From: Boseongicola sp.
GTDB taxonomy: Bacteria; Pseudomonadota; Alphaproteobacteria; Rhodobacterales; Rhodobacteraceae
Length of the DNA: 64,000 nt
Reading direction: 5' to 3'
Assembly (NCBI GenBank): GCA_014075275.1
Contig: CP046179.1
Coordinates: forward strand, 2,737,932-2,801,931
A program made the translations under genes and the position numbers. A model generated the notes under the pieces. The model saw only the letters and a list, made by a program, of their open reading frames with translations. It did not search any database and was not told the DNA's origin. This document shows, in pieces, positions 26,423 to 34,967 of this stretch. Position 1 is the first letter of the stretch; the number at the start of each line of letters is the position of its first letter.

Positions 26423-27316
26423 ATGAAGATTTACCAAGATCTTACGATCCGCCAAAAACAGATCGTCTGGGCCTGGGCGTTCCTGGCCTTACCCGTACTC
26501 TTTTATACGGTGATCCGATTTTATCCGACCGCAAATGCTATTGTGATCAGTTTTCAGGATTGGAATTTGTTGGGAGATCGAACCTGGGCAGGAACTGAGA
26601 ACTATCAGAAACTGTTCAGTGATCCTGTGTTCTGGAAAGTTTTCCGCAATACATTTTTGTATCTGTTGCTAGGCACGCCAATCAGTTTGGTTGTGTCGTT
26701 CATTATTGCCTATCATCTGGATAAGACCCGGTTCATGCATGGGTTCATGCGGATGCTTTATTTTTTGCCATTCATGACCAGTGCGGTCGCAATGGCCTGG
26801 GTTTGGCGGTGGTTTTACCAGCCGGTTCCCATTGGATTGTTCAACAACTTTCTGGCGTCCGTCGGAATTCCGCAGGTCGAGTTTCTGAACTCGACCACCA
26901 ATGCATTGCCCTCAATTCTGGCACCAGCCGTTTGGGCGGGACTTGGGTTTCAGGTTATTATCTTCATGGCCGGTTTGCGCGCCATCCCGCGCAGTTACTA
27001 TGAAGCTGCCCGCATTGACGGTGTTGGCTGGGCGACAGTGCTTTGGGAGATTACGTTGCCTTTATTGAAGCCGACAATCGTATTCATAGTGGTCTTTTCG
27101 TCGATTGGGTTCCTGCGCATTTTCGACCACGTCTTCAATATGACGACGAACAACCCGGGCGGCCCTTTGAATTCAACTAAGCCGCTGGTTCTGATGATCT
27201 ATGATACTGCGTTTTCATCTTTCGACATGGGATATGCAGCAGCGCAGACGGTGGTTTTGTTCGTGGTTTTGCTGGTCGTTAGCCTGTTGCAACTTCGCAT
27301 TTTGAGGGACAGCTGA
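26423..27316 (+). CDS. sugar ABC transporter permease (MalF/UgpA type)
   Basis: A 297-residue inner-membrane permease with six predicted helices. The ATPase-contact EAA loop is EAARIDGVGWATVLWEITLP near residue 193. The first helix follows a short cytoplasmic N-terminus. Together with the next gene it forms the membrane channel of a carbohydrate importer. Its stop overlaps the start of the second permease gene by one base, indicating co-translation. Confidence 0.92.
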   Translation: MKIYQDLTIRQKQIVWAWAFLALPVLFYTVIRFYPTANAIVISFQDWNLLGDRTWAGTENYQKLFSDPVFWKVFRNTFLYLLLGTPISLVVSFIIAYHLDKTRFMHGFMRMLYFLPFMTSAVAMAWVWRWFYQPVPIGLFNNFLASVGIPQVEFLNSTTNALPSILAPAVWAGLGFQVIIFMAGLRAIPRSYYEAARIDGVGWATVLWEITLPLLKPTIVFIVVFSSIGFLRIFDHVFNMTTNNPGGPLNSTKPLVLMIYDTAFSSFDMGYAAAQTVVLFVVLLVVSLLQLRILRDS

Positions 27317-28194
27317 TGGCCGTTGCAGAAAATATTCGCGCGAGTTCCAACACGCTTTTGAAGACTCAGTCGCCAAAGCGGCCTGCGAATATGGGCCAGA
27401 TCATCCGATGGGGATTGCTGTTTCTAGGTGGCATCCTGATGGTCATGCCGATTGCGTTCATGATTTCGACGTCGCTAAAATGGCCGCACGAAGTCTATAA
27501 CCTAAAGCTGATCCCCGACGAGCCGCACATCGAAAACTATACTTTCGTGTTGGAAGACGGGCGGTTTTATTGGTGGTTCGTCAACTCGATCATCATAGCA
27601 GTGATAACGACGATATCGAATGTGCTGTTTGACAGTCTTGTTGGCTATACCCTGTGCAAATTCCGGTTTCCGGGACGCTACATCATTTTTATCGCGATCC
27701 TGTCGACGCTGATGATCCCGACTGAGATGCTGGTCATCCCCTGGTATCTGATGAGCCAACAGTTCGGGTGGCTGGATACCTATTGGGGCATCATGTTCCC
27801 GGGCCTGATGACGGCGTTCGGCACGTTTTTGATGAAGCAGTTCTTTGAAACTGTGCCAGATGATTTCATTGAAGCGGCCCGGATTGACGGGCTGAACGAG
27901 TTGCAAATCTGGTGGACGGTTGCGATGCCGTTAGTGAAGCCAGCGTTGGCGGCATTGGCGATCTTTGTGTTCCTGGGCAATTGGACTGCGTTTATCTGGC
28001 CGTTGATCGTGACCAACTCGGTCGAAATGTACACACTGCCTGTTGGCCTTTCGTCCTTTGGGGACGAGGCAGATGTGGCGTGGGAGTTGATCATGACTGG
28101 CGCTGCAATCTCGACGATCCCGACACTGATAGTGTTCCTGATTTTCCAGCGATTTATTATCCAAGGTGTGGTCATGGCGGGACTGAAGGGATGA
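27316..28194 (+). CDS. sugar ABC transporter permease (MalG/UgpE type)
   Basis: A 292-residue permease with six helices and the EAA loop EAARIDGLNELQIWWTVAMP near residue 185. The MMPTEMLVIPWYLMSQ-like segment and the C-terminal QRFIIQGVVMAGLKG are typical of MalG-type carbohydrate permeases. It pairs with the preceding MalF-type permease. The stop overlaps the VOC gene start by 4 bp. Confidence 0.92.
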   Translation: MAVAENIRASSNTLLKTQSPKRPANMGQIIRWGLLFLGGILMVMPIAFMISTSLKWPHEVYNLKLIPDEPHIENYTFVLEDGRFYWWFVNSIIIAVITTISNVLFDSLVGYTLCKFRFPGRYIIFIAILSTLMIPTEMLVIPWYLMSQQFGWLDTYWGIMFPGLMTAFGTFLMKQFFETVPDDFIEAARIDGLNELQIWWTVAMPLVKPALAALAIFVFLGNWTAFIWPLIVTNSVEMYTLPVGLSSFGDEADVAWELIMTGAAISTIPTLIVFLIFQRFIIQGVVMAGLKG

Positions 28195-28628
28195 GTGGTG
28201 ACAGCCTGATTGAGGTGGCATCGCTGGATCATGTGCATCTTTATGTGGCCGATCCCGATGCAGCTGCGGACTGGTATGGGCGCGTGCTTGGTTTGAAAGT
28301 TCTGCCAAGCTCTGCGCGGCTGTCCGGGGGCAAATACATGGCCACCTCGCGGGGACAGTATTGCGCGACAATCTTTCATGGCCGCCCGCCATCTGACGGC
28401 GATCATACATCGGCGTTTCGGGTCAATGGCCGCACGTTCATCGCGTTTGGAGACGCTCTGCCGAACGATGACGTAGTGGGGAGAAAGGGCGAGATTTTGG
28501 AGCGTCGGGAGGCAGCGGATCACGCATTGGTCTGGTCTTACTATTTTCAGGATCCGGATGGGAACCACTTGGAAGTTACCACCTATGACCACCAGATCGT
28601 CCGAGATTGGTTTGGAAACGCACAATGA
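28191..28628 (+). CDS. VOC family protein
   Basis: A 145-residue vicinal-oxygen-chelate protein. The hallmark SLDHVHLYVADPDAAADWYGRVLGL is at residues 11-35 and the C-terminal FQDPDGNHLEVTTY gives the second metal-ligand motif (Glu). Such proteins include glyoxalases, dioxygenases, epimerases and lyases. The ATG at 28191 overlaps the permease stop; an in-frame opening extends far upstream but runs inside the permease gene. In this operon it may isomerise or open the sugar-derived intermediate before or after the C-N lyase. Confidence 0.87.
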   Translation: MSGDSLIEVASLDHVHLYVADPDAAADWYGRVLGLKVLPSSARLSGGKYMATSRGQYCATIFHGRPPSDGDHTSAFRVNGRTFIAFGDALPNDDVVGRKGEILERREAADHALVWSYYFQDPDGNHLEVTTYDHQIVRDWFGNAQ

Positions 28629-30109
28629 CCGACACGTCGCGTTTTCCTGACCCTGTCTATCAGGCGACTGTTCTGGCACCGTTATTTGATGGAGTGAAGG
28701 CGCATTATGCGGCCCATATGGCTGCGATCAATCGTGCGCATCTGGTTATGCTGAGAGAGACGAATATCATTAGCAGCCATGAGGCCGCCGAGATAGCGCA
28801 AGCCTTGGCCGCGATCGATGATGAGATCGACATTGACGCGCAGGAATACACGGGCGAACACGAAGATTACTTCTTTTTGGTCGAGTCTGAATTGCGCGCG
28901 CGGGTTGGGGACCTGGGCGGTGCCCTTCACACGGCGCGTTCGCGCAACGATATGGACCATACTGTCTTCAAGATGGCGTTGCGCGACAGGACAATGGCGC
29001 TTTTGGCGATGGTTCACGAATTGGCGGGCAAATTGATTGAGAAAGCCGAGGCCGAGAAGGACACTTTGATTGTCGCCTATACTCATGGTCAGCCAGCTCA
29101 GCCGTCGACATTCGGTCACTATCTGGGTGCTGTGATCGAGGTGCTTTTGCGTGACGCCGAACGGCTGGATGCTGCGGCCGAAGCGTTGGAGCATTGTCCC
29201 ATGGGTGCTGCGGCCATTACGACGTCAGGCTTCCCGATTGACCGGGCCCGTATTGCGGAATTGCTCGGCTTTAGTGAGCCGTTACAGAATTCGTATGGTT
29301 GTATTGCCTCGGTTGACTATGTGACCGGGCTTTATTCGGCAATGAAGTTGCTGTTCCTACATCTGGGCCGGGTGGTTCAGGACCTGCAGTTCTGGTCGGC
29401 GTTCGAAGTGGGGCAGCTATATGTGCCCAATAGCCTTGTGCAGATCAGCTCGATCATGCCGCAAAAGCGGAACCCGGTTCCGATTGAGCACCTTAGGCAT
29501 TTGGCCAGCATGACGGTTGGACGCTGCGATACCGTCGTGAACACGATGCACAACACACCGTTCACTGACATGAATGACAGTGAAGGCGAGGTGCAGCAGG
29601 GTGGTTATGCGGCCTTTGATAGTGGTGCGCGGGTGCTGGCGTTGTTTGCGGCACTGGTTCCGGCGTGTTCTATCAACAGTGCGAATGTTCGCAGGAACGC
29701 GGATGCCGCCTGCGTCACGATCACTGAGCTGGCGGATATCCTTGTTCGAACCGAAGATCTGACATTCCGGCAAGCACACGAAATAGCAGCAAAAACCGCG
29801 CGGGCCGTGATTTCAGCGGGCAAACCTTTGGGTGATGGCTTCAGCGATTTTACGACTGCATTCGAGGCTGAGACCAATCGCCAGTCGAAACTGGATGACG
29901 AGACTTACAGAAGAGTAACGTCTTCAGAATATTTCATTGCCGTGCGTAATCGCACCGGTGGACCCGGCCCCGAGGCGCTGGCAGATGCTCTGTCGTCTTA
30001 TCGTGATCAACTGGCAGACCTTTCGGCCAAGAAATCGAGCAGGGTCGGGCGTGTGGCCGATGCGACTGGTCACCTTTCATCTGCTTTCTCAAACCTCATG
30101 GAGCGTTAA
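28625..30109 (+). CDS. argininosuccinate lyase-like C-N lyase
   Basis: A 494-residue member of the aspartase/fumarase superfamily, closest to argininosuccinate lyase. The superfamily signature is SSIMPQKRNPVPIEH (near residue 279) and HTARSRNDMDHT (near 109) corresponds to the HTGRSRND region of ArgH, with Gly replaced by Ala. Family members split a C-N bond to release fumarate. Because it is buried in a sugar import operon, a true arginine role is unlikely. EDDS lyase shows that ArgH-like enzymes can act on other N-succinyl amines, so an N-dicarboxyethyl compound is a candidate substrate. The start at 28625 overlaps the VOC stop by 4 bp. Confidence 0.82.
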   Translation: MTDTSRFPDPVYQATVLAPLFDGVKAHYAAHMAAINRAHLVMLRETNIISSHEAAEIAQALAAIDDEIDIDAQEYTGEHEDYFFLVESELRARVGDLGGALHTARSRNDMDHTVFKMALRDRTMALLAMVHELAGKLIEKAEAEKDTLIVAYTHGQPAQPSTFGHYLGAVIEVLLRDAERLDAAAEALEHCPMGAAAITTSGFPIDRARIAELLGFSEPLQNSYGCIASVDYVTGLYSAMKLLFLHLGRVVQDLQFWSAFEVGQLYVPNSLVQISSIMPQKRNPVPIEHLRHLASMTVGRCDTVVNTMHNTPFTDMNDSEGEVQQGGYAAFDSGARVLALFAALVPACSINSANVRRNADAACVTITELADILVRTEDLTFRQAHEIAAKTARAVISAGKPLGDGFSDFTTAFEAETNRQSKLDDETYRRVTSSEYFIAVRNRTGGPGPEALADALSSYRDQLADLSAKKSSRVGRVADATGHLSSAFSNLMER

Positions 30110-30112
30110 GCT

Positions 30113-31171
30113 TTGGCTGATCTCATCATACGCGACCTGGTTAAAACCTATGACAAAACCGAAGTGTTGCATGGCATTAATCTTGAAGTCAGCGACGGCG
30201 AGTTTGTTGTTTTTGTCGGGCCTTCGGGGTGTGGGAAGTCGACGACATTACGTCTCATCGCCGGACTTGAAGAAGTGACGTCTGGTATAGTCGAGATTGC
30301 AGGGCGCGAAGTGAATAACTTGGAGCCAAAAGATCGCGACATCGCGATGGTCTTCCAGAATTATGCCATCTATCCCCATATGACGGTGCGGAAAAATATT
30401 GGATTTGGGTTGCGCAGTTCGCCGCTTCCTAAAGCGCAGAAAGATGAGCGTATCGACGAAGTTGCCGGCATCTTGGGTATGACTGATTTGCTGGGCCGGA
30501 AGCCCTCGCAATTGTCTGGAGGACAGCGGCAAAGGGTTGCTATCGGGCGCGCGATGGTCCGAGATCCGGCGGTGTTTCTGTTCGACGAACCGTTGTCGAA
30601 TCTGGATGCGCAGCTTCGAACTCAGATGAGATTGGAGATTAAGAAACTTCACCAACGTGTTGGGAACACGATAATTTTTGTCACTCACGATCAGGTTGAA
30701 GCTATGACGATGGCGGATCGGATTGTGATTATGAAGGATGGTCACATTCAGCAGGTTGGGACGCCATCGGAAGTCTACCACACGCCCGCTAACACGTTTG
30801 TAGCGCAGTTTATTGGCGCGCCGTCGATGAACATGATCCCTGGTGTTGTGGGGGCGGACAGCAAGATCGAGATTTATTCCGGGCGTAAGGTAGATGTTGG
30901 TCGTAACTTGCCCGCTGGGCGGGAAGTCACGCTTGGTGTCAGGCCCGAGGACTTGCAGCCAGAGAATGGAGACGGCGCGCTTGAAGGCGAGGTACTTGTC
31001 CGCGAACCCCTTGGTCACGAAACGCTGATTTATGTCGGAACACCGTCTGGCGAAATCATTGCCAAGGCCGATGGCCGGACACCACCCGAAGTTGGTGCGA
31101 CTGTAAAACTCAGTGCTCTTCCCGAGAATATCCATGTTTTTGATGCCAATTCGGGCGAGGCATTTGGATGA
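30113..31171 (+). CDS. sugar ABC transporter ATP-binding protein (MalK/UgpC type)
   Basis: A 352-residue ATPase with Walker A GPSGCGKSTTLR, signature LSGGQRQRVAIGR, Walker B VFLFDEPLSNLDA and a C-terminal TOBE/regulatory domain (about 240-352), as usual for carbohydrate importers. It energises the two permeases upstream. Translation starts at TTG (30113), 3 bp after the lyase stop, with GGAG 9 bp upstream. The start is followed directly by the conserved ADLIIRDLVKTYD. Confidence 0.93.
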   Translation: MADLIIRDLVKTYDKTEVLHGINLEVSDGEFVVFVGPSGCGKSTTLRLIAGLEEVTSGIVEIAGREVNNLEPKDRDIAMVFQNYAIYPHMTVRKNIGFGLRSSPLPKAQKDERIDEVAGILGMTDLLGRKPSQLSGGQRQRVAIGRAMVRDPAVFLFDEPLSNLDAQLRTQMRLEIKKLHQRVGNTIIFVTHDQVEAMTMADRIVIMKDGHIQQVGTPSEVYHTPANTFVAQFIGAPSMNMIPGVVGADSKIEIYSGRKVDVGRNLPAGREVTLGVRPEDLQPENGDGALEGEVLVREPLGHETLIYVGTPSGEIIAKADGRTPPEVGATVKLSALPENIHVFDANSGEAFG

Positions 31172-32079
31172 GCGAAAGAGCGCAAGACCAGACGATCCTG
31201 TGTGTTGGACGCCTGTATTGCGACCTGATTTTTACAGGTGTGCCACGGTTTCCGAAAATGGGGACCGAGGTTTTTGCCGATGGGTTTGGGCTGCATGCTG
31301 GCGGCGGAGCGTTTATCACGGCCGCGCATCTTTCGCGACTTGGCAATCGCGTCGCGCTGGGGGCATTTTTGCCGACGGTGCCATTTCAGGATGTGGTTCA
31401 CGGCGAGTTGGTTAAGGCGGGCCTAGAGACAGCGTTTTGCCAAACTGCAGCGCCGGGTGCGGACCCGCAGCTTACTGTGGCTATCACAGATTCTAGCGAC
31501 CGAGCGTTTTTAACCCGGCGAAGCGGAGCCGCATATCCTGAAATTTCAGTTGCCGAGTTGCGCCGATTTTCAGTTAAACATATTCATATCGGCGAACTGG
31601 CGACACTGGTGGAGCGACCCAACATCGTTGGTGTCGCGCGTGCTGCGGGGGCGAGTGTATCGCTGGATTGTGGTTGGGATGACGGACTGGCTGCGAACGA
31701 CATTGGATCAATAATCGGGGACATAGATTTGTTTCTGCCTAACGAGTCCGAAGCCCGGCACCTTAAATCGATTGGTGTGCCCGAACCGATGACCGCTTTG
31801 ACGGTGGTAAAGCAGGGCGCAAAGGGTGCGACAGCATATGACGGCAATGGCCAAGTCAGCGCGCCGGCCTCGCGTGTCGATGTTGTGGACACCACCGGAG
31901 CTGGTGATGCGTTTAACGCAGGTTTCATTTCGGCGTGGTTGGATCAGTGTTCGTTGCCAGAGTGTTTGCGGGCAGGGAATGCTCAGGGCGCGTTGGCCAT
32001 ATCGCAGCTTGGCGGATTTCAATGTGCAGATGCGCTTGAGGACGAACAGCTTGCTGCAGTTAGTTCTCCGCAGAGTTAA
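31168..32079 (+). CDS. PfkB-family carbohydrate kinase
   Basis: A 303-residue ribokinase-like sugar kinase. The catalytic signature DTTGAGDAFNAGFI lies near residue 240, preceded by the ATP-site TVVKQGAKGATAY, and an N-terminal GLHAGGGAFITAAHLSRLG provides the sugar-binding glycine pair. It overlaps the ATPase gene by 4 bp and ends the operon. It would phosphorylate the sugar released inside the cell. No downstream aldolase is present, so further catabolism probably joins central metabolism. Confidence 0.9.
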   Translation: MSERAQDQTILCVGRLYCDLIFTGVPRFPKMGTEVFADGFGLHAGGGAFITAAHLSRLGNRVALGAFLPTVPFQDVVHGELVKAGLETAFCQTAAPGADPQLTVAITDSSDRAFLTRRSGAAYPEISVAELRRFSVKHIHIGELATLVERPNIVGVARAAGASVSLDCGWDDGLAANDIGSIIGDIDLFLPNESEARHLKSIGVPEPMTALTVVKQGAKGATAYDGNGQVSAPASRVDVVDTTGAGDAFNAGFISAWLDQCSLPECLRAGNAQGALAISQLGGFQCADALEDEQLAAVSSPQS

Positions 32080-32266
32080 GGTGTCATCGTGGGGCGGTAG
32101 GCATTGGGTGATTGGTTGGCTGCAAGAAATGGTTGCTAGTTGGTTTTCTATTGGAAGTGTGAAGCTTGGGTTTTTACGGCCGAACTTTCGAATAGAATTA
32201 AAATGCGGTTCAGTTTGGCAGAACTCTGAATATCCGCGCATGTGTCCATGCGGCGCCTTGCGGCGG

Positions 32267-33691
32267 CTAAAGGATTTCCACTTCGATTTTGTGGTCGCTA
32301 TTGGCGGGCAGGTGCGACTGAAGATGTTCTTGCATCATTTTGGACGATGTCGTGCCGTGCAAGTGCACGGACCAAAGCACTATGCTGCACTGGCGAGCAC
32401 CACGCGCCGTATCGTTAACTAAGTCCCCAATTGCAATATCGGAAAGCGTTGCTGCTGCATCGTCACGAGGCACGGTGATCCAGTCCCTTCCCGGATTTGA
32501 AGGCAAGTAGAAACCATAGAAGTATTCCGGGTCATCCGCCCCAAAATAAGGTTGTTCCCACCACATCACCGGAAGAGTTGCGGACAGACACCCCGGTGTC
32601 GCGGCAACAGTCTGCGCCGACTGACGCCAGTTTTGTTGGTCATCAACACCGCGATTGAGCACGACGCTGGATGCGCCGACCAGGATTACGGATAGCAGCG
32701 TCGCAGCCCAGGGTAATTGTCCGCGCAACACAACCTCAAGCCCATAGGCCAGAGCGATCCAACAGACAGGTGCCATTAGTACGAAGAGCCGAAAGGACAG
32801 CATCGGAGTGACAGCCAAAGTCGTTAGAACACTAAAAACGATGGTCAGCCCGAAAACACCTGCGAGAAACGTAACTGGCCCCCAGTGCTCTTGAAATTCT
32901 AAGTTTTCGTCTGGCGGTAAGTGTCGGCGACGCATAGTCACAGAAATCAACGCCACTACGACAAAACCAACGAATAGCGTGCTCCAAATTCCTTCGACGA
33001 CCAGACTTAGACCGTCTTGTAACTGGTTTGCGACAAACGCAAAGTCGGAGGAGAACCATGTATCTCCTATGTCGGCCACCATGCGCGAAACGTGCCAGCC
33101 GAGGTAAGTAAGTGTACCAATCAGGACGCTTATGCCGGCTGAGCAGACTGCGAAGACTGCGCGCCAGTTCTGGCAGTAAACCAGCAACATGCTGAAGACC
33201 GCGCCTGCAAGCAAAAGTGCATAATAGTGGCTGAGACAGGTCAACAGAGCCACAAAAGCGAGAATCGTCAGCCAACGGATCGGCAGTTCACTTAGTCTCA
33301 GACGATCCCGACAGCGCAGGGCAATGCCGATTAAGGCGGCGACAAGAACAAAGCAAAGAGCGTAGGAGCGCGCTTGTTGGCTGTATTCGAACCAGATGGC
33401 AGAGCTGGCGGCAAAGGCTGCCGCACCTAAACGTGCTGACCAACCAACCGAGCGCGGTGGAGCAATTATGATGAACAATAATGCGAGGACCGCAAGAAGC
33501 GCCGAGAATCCCCGGCTGGCCGTGACGAAGTCCAGGCTTGTCGATTGGGCGGCTGCCCAAACGGCCAAATAATAGCCGGGCGGGTGGACATCTTCACTGC
33601 TACGCAGGACCACTGCCAAAGGAGTCGCCATTGATCGATCGGAAAAATAGCCGGTAAAAAATTCGTCTATCCAGAAGCTGCTGGAATCCAA
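32267..33691 (-). CDS. GT39/ArnT-like membrane glycosyltransferase, 5' end disrupted
   Basis: A 474-residue polytopic protein with about ten hydrophobic segments and the donor-binding WIDEFF (WxDE-like) motif near its start, typical of GT39/PMT-like transferases that use lipid-linked sugars. The frame begins at TTG 33691, but the preceding codons continue in frame to about 33777 and encode a good first helix (LPSASVAVLCICAAIAAFIG) without a start codon. An ATG at 33783 is one base out of frame; adding one A in the run at 33772-33775 would give MSEKHEKFYKFIL and restore the full protein. So the gene is either frameshifted in the strain or carries a sequencing error. Confidence 0.7.
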   Translation of the reverse strand: MDSSSFWIDEFFTGYFSDRSMATPLAVVLRSSEDVHPPGYYLAVWAAAQSTSLDFVTASRGFSALLAVLALLFIIIAPPRSVGWSARLGAAAFAASSAIWFEYSQQARSYALCFVLVAALIGIALRCRDRLRLSELPIRWLTILAFVALLTCLSHYYALLLAGAVFSMLLVYCQNWRAVFAVCSAGISVLIGTLTYLGWHVSRMVADIGDTWFSSDFAFVANQLQDGLSLVVEGIWSTLFVGFVVVALISVTMRRRHLPPDENLEFQEHWGPVTFLAGVFGLTIVFSVLTTLAVTPMLSFRLFVLMAPVCWIALAYGLEVVLRGQLPWAATLLSVILVGASSVVLNRGVDDQQNWRQSAQTVAATPGCLSATLPVMWWEQPYFGADDPEYFYGFYLPSNPGRDWITVPRDDAAATLSDIAIGDLVNDTARGARQCSIVLWSVHLHGTTSSKMMQEHLQSHLPANSDHKIEVEIL

Positions 33692-33881
33692 CCCGATGAA
33701 GGCCGCGATGGCACAAATACAAAGGACAGCGACGCTGGCAGATGGCAGGATAAACTTGTAAAACTTTTCATGTTTTCCGACATGCGCCCGGCGCTGGTTT
33801 CACTTTTGTACGGATGCAATGTATGTAATTCCTGCCAGAGCAATAGTAAGTGTTTTAAAGTTGAGCCGAAAGGGAACTGAG

Positions 33882-34586
33882 GTGGATCTTAAAGAGCACA
33901 AGGCGCTTGGAGAACAGGCGGATACCCACTGGTATTATGTTTCCAAGGCTCGGATGATTACCCGGCATTTTCCACATCAACTTCATCAGATTTTGGATGT
34001 CGGCGCCGGTCTTGGTTGGTTTAGCAAGTGGCTACTGAGAAATGGATACGGCACGACTGCGGTTTGTGTGGATCCTGGATATGACTCTGAAAGTACAGAG
34101 ACGCTCACAAATGGAAGCAGCATTCAATATGTTCGATCCATTACAAAGAGCGACGCGGATCTCGTATTGTTAATGGACGTTCTAGAGCATGTGGATGACG
34201 ACGTCGCACTGTTGAAAGAATACTGGGACAAAGCGGCTTCTGGCACCGTTTTCATTTTGACGGTTCCAGCCTTTGAATTCCTTTGGAGTGCACATGACGA
34301 TTATCTGGAGCACCGACGGCGCTATACGACAAAAAGGCTGGCAGAAACTATCCGCGCCGCCGGAGCCGAACCCCAGCAGTTGCACTATTTCTTTGGCGGA
34401 ATCTTTCCGGCAGCCGCGGCAGTGCGCATGCTCAAACGCAGTTCGACGCCCGACCGGTCTGACATGGGCGCGGTGCCCGCTTTACTGAACGGAACACTTA
34501 AAGGGCTGTGCAGACTTGAGTCCACGATCATGAAATTCAACGGTGTTGCCGGGCTTTCAGTGGTGGCTCAACTGGTGAAGCCCTGA
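33882..34586 (+). CDS. class I SAM-dependent methyltransferase
   Basis: A 234-residue methyltransferase with SAM motif I ILDVGAGLGWFSKWLL near residue 40 and LLMDVLEHVDDD as the post-motif loop. The C-terminus contains hydrophobic segments (YFFGGIFPAAAAVRML), suggesting membrane association. The GTG at 33882 is chosen because AAAGGG lies 8 bp upstream and the encoded VDLKEHKALGEQADTHWYY matches the usual N-terminus; an ATG at 33819 is possible. It is followed by GtrA and GtrB genes, so it probably modifies a lipid-linked sugar or a glycan. The gene runs divergently from the GT39-like gene. Confidence 0.85.
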   Translation: MDLKEHKALGEQADTHWYYVSKARMITRHFPHQLHQILDVGAGLGWFSKWLLRNGYGTTAVCVDPGYDSESTETLTNGSSIQYVRSITKSDADLVLLMDVLEHVDDDVALLKEYWDKAASGTVFILTVPAFEFLWSAHDDYLEHRRRYTTKRLAETIRAAGAEPQQLHYFFGGIFPAAAAVRMLKRSSTPDRSDMGAVPALLNGTLKGLCRLESTIMKFNGVAGLSVVAQLVKP

Positions 34587-34587
34587 A

Positions 34588-34965
34588 ATGCGTGTGTCGA
34601 TGGAATTATTGCAAATCTACCGGTTCAGTTTGGTGGGAGCGATTGCGACGATTGTCCATATAACTGTTGTTATGGGCGTTGAGTTGCACGGCAAGATGTC
34701 TACGCTGGCAGTTCATTTTCTTGGCTATCTGGCGGCGTTCTCGATCTCTTTCGCCGGGCATTACCTTTACACTTTCAAAAGCAGCAGACAATGGCGCCGG
34801 GCTCTGTTGGTGTTCCTTACCGTTTCACTGGCGCTTTTGGCACTAAGTTCAGTTGTATTGAAGCTCTGTGCAGCAGCGGGGCTTACACCTATGACAAGTC
34901 TGTTGATCGCCGCCGTCAGCATTCCGATCCTGAGTTATGTCCTCAACAAAAAATTGGTGTTCTGA
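34588..34965 (+). CDS. GtrA family membrane protein
   Basis: A 125-residue protein with four transmembrane helices and the GtrA motif FSLVGAIATIVHI at the start and NKKLVF at the end. GtrA proteins are proposed to flip polyprenyl-phosphate-linked sugars to the periplasmic face. It lies 1 bp after the methyltransferase gene and 2 bp before the GtrB-like glycosyltransferase gene, the standard pairing. Confidence 0.88.
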   Translation: MRVSMELLQIYRFSLVGAIATIVHITVVMGVELHGKMSTLAVHFLGYLAAFSISFAGHYLYTFKSSRQWRRALLVFLTVSLALLALSSVVLKLCAAAGLTPMTSLLIAAVSIPILSYVLNKKLVF

Positions 34966-34967
34966 GC

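Noticed and set aside
28625-30109. True arginine-biosynthetic argH
   Set aside because: The gene is inside a sugar import operon and the HTGRSRND motif has a Gly to Ala change, so it is called ArgH-like only.
30248-31135. 295-codon open frame antisense to the sugar ABC ATPase
   Set aside because: Shadow of a well-supported ATPase with intact Walker motifs.
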